From: Yarrowia lipolytica
Taxonomy: Eukaryota; Ascomycota; Dipodascomycetes; Dipodascales
Reading direction: 5' to 3'
DNA length: 64,000 bases
Assembly (NCBI RefSeq): GCF_001761485.1
Contig: NC_090771.1
Span: 1,984,001 to 2,048,000 of the forward strand
In this document: positions 57,625 through 64,000 of the stretch, one piece after another
Layout of the letters: each line of letters starts with the position of its first letter
Numbering within the stretch: position 1 is the stretch's first letter
The notes under the pieces: generated by a model
Databases searched by the model: none
Seen by the model: the letters and a program-made list of their open reading frames with translations, nothing else
What the model was told of the DNA's origin: nothing
Translations under genes and position numbers: made by a program

Positions 57625-60462
57625 ATGGCCACAACCGCCACCCCACAGCGCCTCGAGCAGCCGAATCGGGGCGTCTTCCATCTACTCCACATCCACGTTG
57701 TCCTGGACAACTTGGACGTGGCGGATGTGGACGATTTCAAAAAGTTCATCACTTCCAACGGAGCGACAGTCACCCAGGCTCAGAAAACTACAGACACGAT
57801 TCCGCCTGACACTACCCACGTGGTGTCGTCCATGTACAGTCAGCACTTGCAAGAATCTGACACTCTGGCAGGAGAGCTTCTGCCCGTAGTCAAGCCAAGC
57901 TGGGTGTACGACTCAGTTAAGATGGGTGTCACTCTCCCCGATCGACCCCACTCACCAAACCCGGAGAACGTGCTCTCCAACGCGTTTGTGACAATCTGTG
58001 GCATGCGACCAGGCGACATGGCTGCTCTCAAGGCCGGAATCATTGTTTTAGGAGGCATTGTTAACAAGGAGCTCACCAAGATGGTCACACACGTGATTGC
58101 ATACGACCTCAACCACCGCCTATGTCGGATTGCTGCCGCTAACAACATTCCCATTGTCATTCCTCAGTGGGTGGACGACTGTCTCAAGCTCAAACGACGA
58201 CTGGACATCACGCCTTACTTGTTGCATCTCGAGGTGGATCAGAATGGAGAAATCGTGGAGCCCTCAGGAGCAGACTCTGACAAGCCCAAGCCCCCCCCTC
58301 CTTCTTCACAAGTCGAACCCTGTAAGACCGTAGTGGTTTCATCTCGAAAAGAAGGTCCCTTCGATTTCACGTTCCCTCCTTCGTCGAAATACGTGCCCAA
58401 CTTCATCCAGCGACTCATGCGTGGCAAGTCCAACCTGGAAGGCGCCCAGATCGAATCAGACACCTCTCTGGAGGGATCGACAGAGCTCATCATTTCTTCT
58501 TTGGAACCAAAATCTCAACTATTCCAGAACCACGCCTTCTACATTGGATCCGATCTCTGTCTGTCTTCCCGAATGGAGTCTACCATCATGCAAATCATCA
58601 TTGACTGTGGTGGCCAGGTTACAACCTCATTTTCCACCGAACCCAAGCCAACTGTGTACATCGGCCGATACCGAGATGGAGACGAATACATCTGGGCATC
58701 TAGGTCCCACATGTTGGTAGGTAACCTCGTCTGGCTTTATTATATGGTGGCCAACAAGACATGGACTTCCCCCTTGGACAAACTCTTGCATTACCCTGTC
58801 CCCCGTGAAGGAGTTCCTAGTCTGACGAACAAGGTCATTTCCATCACTAACTACTATGGAGATGGACGAGCATACTTGATTGAGCTGATCGAGACTCTTG
58901 GAGCAAAGTACACGCGTGACTTCTCTACTACAAACGACTTTCTGGTTGCTGGCGTCCCGGAGGGAGGCAAATACCAGGCAGCGCGACTCTGGAACGTGCA
59001 TGTAATCAACCACCTTTGGCTTGAGGAGTGTTTCGCCAAATGGCAGGAGATGAGCTTGTCACTGCCTCAGTACACCCATTTCCCACGACATTCTGAGGGT
59101 ATCTTTGAAGTTCTGGGCCAGCAAAAGCTCGATGCTGAAACCCTGAAGCAATTTTACATGACTAATCAGGAGATCAAGGATGAGAAGAGTCAGCCCTCCA
59201 GTCCTGCTCTCGTGGTTGATTCTTCTCCTGCAAACAAGCGTCTTAGTGAATCTGGGGGAGAAGACGAGGGCCCCACACCCAGCAAGAAGTCCCGAAAGTC
59301 TCTGCTCGAAACCGAAACCACTCCAATTCGATCACGACGAGCCGCGGCGTCGTCTGCTGCCATCAAACTTCACAAAAACATTGAAGATCTAAATGTGTTT
59401 CAGAAACAGCTGCAGAATAAGAAACGCAACATTCCTCTGCTTCCTGAAGAGATTGACAAACGACGAGCAGAAGTCGAGAAGGCCCGAAAGGAGCTTGAGA
59501 GTCAGGAGAAGAGTGACAAAACAGCTGCCGCTTCTCCCATGGCTATACCCAAAGCCAGTCCTAAGGCCAGTCCTAGGAGCTCATCCAAGCCAGCCAAGGA
59601 CTCCAATCCTGCAGCAGCAGCAGCAGCTTCATCCCCCACACCCGCTACTGACTCTCTTTCTTTCACAGAAGACGACGAGCCAATCACCAGCGTTCCTAAA
59701 ATCAAGGGCAAGAAAACAAAATCTGCTCAGCCCAGTCCTTCTTCCAAGGCTGGATCCGCTGCACCAGCTGACTTCACCGAACCTATGAATGTGGTCGTAA
59801 CTGGCATTGCGGACTCCATGCGACCAGCAGACAAGAAGCTGAGCAGGCTTGGGATATTCATCACTGAGGACGTTGATAATGCCACCCACGTCATTTCCGA
59901 TAAGGTGAAACGTACTGAGAAGTTCCTTCGAGCCATGGCCAAAAAGACTGTCTTTTTGTCAGAAAAGTATCTTCAGGAGTGTGTGGCTCAACAGACTCAA
60001 GTTCCCGTGGTTGACCAATGGCTCCTAGGAGGAGGTAAGGGGAAGTTTGCCAAAGCTCTTGGCCGAGCCTCCATTCTCCAGGGACGCCTGTTTGAGGGTC
60101 TGATTCTCAACTACACTGCTCAGCCTGGTATGGATGCTATAATGAGCATTGCAGAATCCCACGGCGCGACACTAAACAAAGTGAGTCTTCCTGCTGGGCG
60201 TAGCAAACAGCCTGTCAAGTTTTCTGAGACCGAAAGCTACTCCGCTGAGTTGGACGGTATTGATCGAGGAGCGCCTTCTGCCCAGGCTCCGTTCGTTATA
60301 TTTATTTGTGTTCCTGGCAAGGCCGAGGAGAAAAAATGGAAGAAGGCCGTGGGCACATACGTGGAGGAGCGAAAGGGTGTGAGCTCATTGTTCCTGTCCA
60401 AGGACTGGGTCACCCATTCTATCATCGACCAGCAGTTGTTGTTTGGTGACTTTTGTCTGTAA
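57625..60462 (+). CDS. RTT107: Multi-BRCT genome-stability scaffold Rtt107/Brc1
   Basis: Scaffold recruited to damaged replication forks. In yeast it binds phospho-H2A and brings in Slx4, Smc5/6 and Rtt101. The protein has 945 residues with six BRCT-like domains: four near the N-terminus (about 15-105, 110-205, 295-385 and 395-490; for example ITSNGATVTQAQ, GGIVNKELTKMVTHVIAYDL, WVDDCLKLKRRLD, VISITNYYGDGRAYL, HLWLEECFAKWQ) and a C-terminal pair (about 720-800, NVVVTGIADSMRP, and about 815-940, FEGLILNYTAQPG), which is the gamma-H2A reader in Brc1. The linker (about 525-700) is Ser/Pro/Lys-rich with SQ and TP sites. Layout and size fit Brc1/Rtt107 rather than Dpb11 or Rad9. Confidence 0.9.
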   Translation: MATTATPQRLEQPNRGVFHLLHIHVVLDNLDVADVDDFKKFITSNGATVTQAQKTTDTIPPDTTHVVSSMYSQHLQESDTLAGELLPVVKPSWVYDSVKMGVTLPDRPHSPNPENVLSNAFVTICGMRPGDMAALKAGIIVLGGIVNKELTKMVTHVIAYDLNHRLCRIAAANNIPIVIPQWVDDCLKLKRRLDITPYLLHLEVDQNGEIVEPSGADSDKPKPPPPSSQVEPCKTVVVSSRKEGPFDFTFPPSSKYVPNFIQRLMRGKSNLEGAQIESDTSLEGSTELIISSLEPKSQLFQNHAFYIGSDLCLSSRMESTIMQIIIDCGGQVTTSFSTEPKPTVYIGRYRDGDEYIWASRSHMLVGNLVWLYYMVANKTWTSPLDKLLHYPVPREGVPSLTNKVISITNYYGDGRAYLIELIETLGAKYTRDFSTTNDFLVAGVPEGGKYQAARLWNVHVINHLWLEECFAKWQEMSLSLPQYTHFPRHSEGIFEVLGQQKLDAETLKQFYMTNQEIKDEKSQPSSPALVVDSSPANKRLSESGGEDEGPTPSKKSRKSLLETETTPIRSRRAAASSAAIKLHKNIEDLNVFQKQLQNKKRNIPLLPEEIDKRRAEVEKARKELESQEKSDKTAAASPMAIPKASPKASPRSSSKPAKDSNPAAAAAASSPTPATDSLSFTEDDEPITSVPKIKGKKTKSAQPSPSSKAGSAAPADFTEPMNVVVTGIADSMRPADKKLSRLGIFITEDVDNATHVISDKVKRTEKFLRAMAKKTVFLSEKYLQECVAQQTQVPVVDQWLLGGGKGKFAKALGRASILQGRLFEGLILNYTAQPGMDAIMSIAESHGATLNKVSLPAGRSKQPVKFSETESYSAELDGIDRGAPSAQAPFVIFICVPGKAEEKKWKKAVGTYVEERKGVSSLFLSKDWVTHSIIDQQLLFGDFCL

Positions 60463-62284
60463 CTGATGTATCTAACTGATTTACTCTGCACTTGCAGTAT
60501 TAAATATCGTACTACAGTAGATACAACACGGAAGTTTTATGGACTGTCTCATTACTCGCCTGCTGAGTGAGCGCATTGAGTTCAACCCGACGATGGTCTG
60601 GGGACTACAAATAGCTACCAACCAATACATACGGTTTCATGATTCGGCTAGCAAAGGTATGAGTAGATCAAGCTCCGGCAAAAAAGCCATGGTAGAATGC
60701 ATGCCCTGAGGTGAGCTCTTTGTCATGGGTTTCAAGACATCAGTGGGGTCTTGCATGTCGATTGCACAGTGCAATGTTTCCCACCAATTGATAACCCATC
60801 TCTTAGTGTGGGTGTCTCTTTTTGGCACCCGCAAATGGGTCTCAACAGGCTAAAATGAATTATCCATAATAAGGGTGATGTGATACGAGTATTGTACAAG
60901 TCCTGAGGAATTGAGGGTCAACAGTAGTATTTTCCGAAAAAATACAGATTAGGTCAGATAGCTACAACCCCACACAAAATACTGCCACGTCCGAGACTCA
61001 ATTGACTTCGCACCCCCTCTCTCTACCACGTGGATGTTTTTCCGTTTATCCGCTCTTTCATGCAACGCTTGCTTATTTTTCGGTTGGCAGACGGTGCTCT
61101 GTTGAGCGCTAATGCACAGCGTCGCGGTTGAGCTGTCAGAGGGAGGCTCGGGGTCGTAGGTGGGGGGGATGGGCCCTTTTGTTTTGTTTTTGCTTTTTCG
61201 ACTCGCTCGTACGGGCTCCGCACAATGGCCAAGACCCCCTTTATCTGATTGCCCTATTTATGCACGAATGAGTGAGTCGTACCTCGGCATGTAGGGGCTG
61301 AGATGTGTAAGCTATAAGTACAAGTATTAGTAGTCAAACTGTGGCCACAGATCCAGTCAGAGCCAAGTTCCAGTCAGTGTCAGACAAGCTGAAAGCTTCG
61401 AAGTCAAATCCCGAGGGCGACAAGAAAAGGAAAAAGGGCCGAGATTTGTGACGTTTGTGGGGTCCGAGAGGGTGGCGTGTGTCGGCTGCTTAATCTAGTA
61501 GCTTGTCCACCCTCGTCTGACCATGCTCATTCCTGCCGGTGACTCACAATGTCGTCATCATATGCGCAAGTGTGCATGTTGTCCATCACTCTGTATGACT
61601 GTCTCTCAAACTCGATCATTGTGTGGGCATCCTTCCCCCACTTGATAACCTTTCTGAGCTATGCTGCTGCCCCATTCAAAGTTGCACGTTATCGTGGTCC
61701 GAAGTCGCACAACGGGTTATCACATGCGTTTTCGTGGCTCGGGTTCTTGTGAGTACCAAGCTTAGGGGAATTTCACCGGTCAATTGAAGAGCATTAGCCC
61801 AAATGGCACGCTGGCTGTCATCGTGCAACCATTACATGGTGCCTACTTGTAGTAGAAGTAGACAGAACGCTATTATGGTATGATGGAGCAATGGACGATA
61901 TACTGTATATCGCCAGTAACTAGAGCAAGAAGGCGTGGTTTGAACAACATGGTCTACTTGGAAACCGTTGAGAAATATAGTCCAAAAACAACTCTCTCTC
62001 CAAGACGGCACATCTGAGCACCAGCCACAACCAACAAACGACTTCTACTTGAGTGTGGGGAGATTGCTCACAAGTCTGGACTGCCACGGATGACTAAAGT
62101 TTGAGCGTTTAATCCGCCAAATGACCACACTGTGCATAAACTCGATTGCCAGCGAAATAGAGTTGCTTTACTAAGCACAAAGTCTGTTGAGTTGGCTGAG
62201 ACTTGGATTTATAAAACGCTGCAGCGTCCCTCTCCAGACCTTTTCTGCAACTTGACATTTTCTTGTTAACGACACCATCACACA
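60463..62284. other. Intergenic region between RTT107 and GND1
   Basis: 1.8 kb. It holds the RTT107 3' end and the GND1 promoter. ACTTGTAGTAGAAGTAG type oligomers occur near 61850. No gene was recognised. Confidence 0.55.
62208..62217 (+). promoter_or_regulatory. TATA box of GND1
   Basis: TTTATAAAAC about 75 bases before the GND1 start codon. Confidence 0.55.
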
Positions 62285-64000
62285 ATGACTGACACTTCAA
62301 ACATCAAGTGAGTATTGCCGCACACAATTGCAATCACCGCCGGGCTCTACCTCCTCAGCTCTCGACGTCAATGGGCCAGCAGCCGCCATTTGACCCCAAT
62401 TACACTGGTTGTGTAAAACCCTCAACCACAATCGCTTATGCTCACCACAGACTACGACTTAACCAAGTCATGTCACAGGTCAAAGTAAAGTCAGCGCAAC
62501 ACCCCCTCAATCTCAACACACTTTTGCTAACTCAGGCCTGTCGCTGACATTGCCCTCATCGGTCTCGCCGTCATGGGCCAGAACCTGATCCTCAACATGG
62601 CCGACCACGGTAAGTATCAATTGACTCAAGACGCACCAGCAAGATACAGAGCATACCCAGCAATCGCTCCTCTGATAATCGCCATTGTAACACTACGTTG
62701 GTTAGATTGATCTAAGGTCGTTGCTGGTTCCATGCACTTCCACTTGCTCATATGAAGGGAGTCAAACTCTATTTTGATAGTGTCCTCTCCCATCCCCGAA
62801 ATGTCGCATTGTTGCTAACAATAGGCTACGAGGTTGTTGCCTACAACCGAACCACCTCCAAGGTCGACCACTTCCTCGAGAACGAGGCCAAGGGTGAGTA
62901 TCCGTCCAGCTATGCTGTTTACAGCCATTGACCCCACCTTCCCCCACAATTGCTACGTCACCATTAAAAAACAAAATTACCGGTATCGGCAAGCTAGACT
63001 TTCATGCAACCTACGCAGGGTAACAAGTTGAGTTTCAGCCGTGCACCTTACAGGAAAACCAGTCATACGCCGAGGCAGTGTGAAAGCGAAAGCACACAGC
63101 CTACGGTGATTGATTGCATTTTTTTGACATAGGAGGGAAACACGTGACATGGCAAGTGCCCAACACGAATACTAACAAACAGGAAAGTCCATTATTGGTG
63201 CTCACTCTATCAAGGAGCTGTGTGCTCTGCTGAAGCGACCCCGACGAATCATTCTGCTCGTTAAGGCCGGTGCTGCTGTCGATTCTTTCATCGAACAGCT
63301 CCTGCCCTATCTCGATAAGGGTGATATCATCATTGACGGTGGTAACTCCCACTTCCCCGACTCCAACCGACGATACGAGGAGCTTAACGAGAAGGGAATC
63401 CTCTTTGTTGGTTCCGGTGTTTCCGGCGGTGAGGAGGGTGCCCGATACGGTCCCTCCATCATGCCCGGTGGAAACAAGGAGGCCTGGCCCCACATTAAGA
63501 AGATTTTCCAGGACATCTCTGCTAAGGCTGATGGTGAGCCCTGCTGTGACTGGGTCGGTGACGCTGGTGCCGGCCACTTTGTCAAGATGGTTCACAACGG
63601 TATTGAGTATGGTGACATGCAGCTTATCTGCGAGGCTTACGACCTCATGAAGCGAGGTGCTGGTTTCACCAATGAGGAGATTGGAGACGTTTTCGCCAAG
63701 TGGAACAACGGTATCCTCGACTCCTTCCTCATTGAGATCACCCGAGACATCTTCAAGTACGACGACGGCTCTGGAACTCCTCTCGTTGAGAAGATCTCCG
63801 ACACTGCTGGCCAGAAGGGTACTGGAAAGTGGACCGCTATCAACGCTCTTGACCTTGGTATGCCCGTCACCCTGATCGGTGAGGCCGTCTTCGCTCGATG
63901 CCTTTCTGCCCTCAAGCAGGAGCGTGTCCGAGCTTCCAAGGTTCTTGATGGCCCCGAGCCCGTCAAGTTCACTGGTGACAAGAAGGAGTTTGTCGACCAG
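62285..64000 (+). CDS. GND1: 6-phosphogluconate dehydrogenase, decarboxylating; cut by window edge
   Basis: Cytosolic pentose phosphate enzyme: 6-phosphogluconate plus NADP+ to ribulose 5-phosphate, CO2 and NADPH, a major NADPH source for lipid synthesis. Four exons are visible: 62285-62307, 62536-62609, 62825-62893 and 63183 to the edge. All three introns (228, 215 and 289 bp) start GTGAGT or GTAAGT and end with CTAAC close to CAG, TAG or AG. The spliced protein begins [42 protein letters not shown], the NADP-binding Rossmann start (GLAVMGxNL). Then come [58 protein letters not shown] and [22 protein letters not shown], with the catalytic Lys and Asn in HFVKMVHNG. About 327 of roughly 490 residues are present. 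Confidence 0.97.
62308..62535 (+). other. Intron 1 of GND1
   Basis: GTGAGT to GCTAACTCAG. Splits the AAG codon for Lys8. Confidence 0.9.
62610..62824 (+). other. Intron 2 of GND1
   Basis: GTAAGT to GCTAACAATAG. Splits a Gly codon in ADHGYEV. Confidence 0.9.
62894..63182 (+). other. Intron 3 of GND1
   Basis: GTGAGT to ACTAACAAACAG. Splits the Gly codon in EAKGKSI. Confidence 0.9.

Overview
This window is nuclear DNA of an ascomycete yeast, almost certainly Yarrowia lipolytica. The predicted N-terminus of the fatty acid synthase beta subunit at the left edge matches what I remember of the Y. lipolytica protein. Arginine is written mostly as CGA. Introns follow the Yarrowia pattern (GTGAGT or GTAAGT donor, CTAAC branch point a few bases before the acceptor CAG or TAG), intergenic regions are long, and the intergenic DNA is full of ACTTGTAGT and GTACAGTAC type oligomers. 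Assignments rest on reading protein motifs and remembered family sequences; no search was run.

Layout from left to right: FAS1 (minus, cut by the left edge); a 3.7 kb gene-free stretch; YRB1 (Ran-binding protein); RPL11 (uL5, ATG-only first exon); TSA1 peroxiredoxin (minus); CCR4 deadenylase; a B-type cyclin with a probable 12-nt first coding exon; a HIT-domain protein (minus); PRE2 (proteasome beta5); FHL1 (FHA plus forkhead, minus, reading frame broken near its end); an aldo-keto reductase; HSV2-like PROPPIN (minus); ADE4 with a 5'UTR intron; JJJ1 J-protein (minus); VPS22/SNF8; a dynein light intermediate chain; CDC16 (minus); REX1-like exonuclease; an RTT102-like protein (minus); saccharopine dehydrogenase LYS5 (the S. 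cerevisiae LYS1 equivalent); an F-box-like protein (minus); an MCT-type MFS transporter (minus); a 4.1 kb gene-free stretch with a candidate Pol III RNA and a minisatellite; the UTR2/CRH-type wall transglycosylase; a decayed secreted wall-protein gene; RTT107/BRC1; and GND1, cut by the right edge after three introns.

Most genes are housekeeping and unrelated in pathway. Loose themes are ribosome biogenesis and its control (RPL11, FHL1, JJJ1, REX1), protein turnover and the cell cycle (PRE2, CDC16, B-type cyclin with a D-box), membrane and vacuole traffic (VPS22, HSV2), and cell wall (UTR2 and its decayed neighbour). Many pairs are divergent and share a promoter region. No integrated virus, complete transposon, tRNA, rRNA or CRISPR array was recognised. 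No novel multi-gene system stands out. The items most worth checking are the RTT102/BCL7-like protein, the Pol III RNA candidate, the FHL1 frame break, the extra cyclin exon and the ADE4 5'UTR intron with its spliced uORF.
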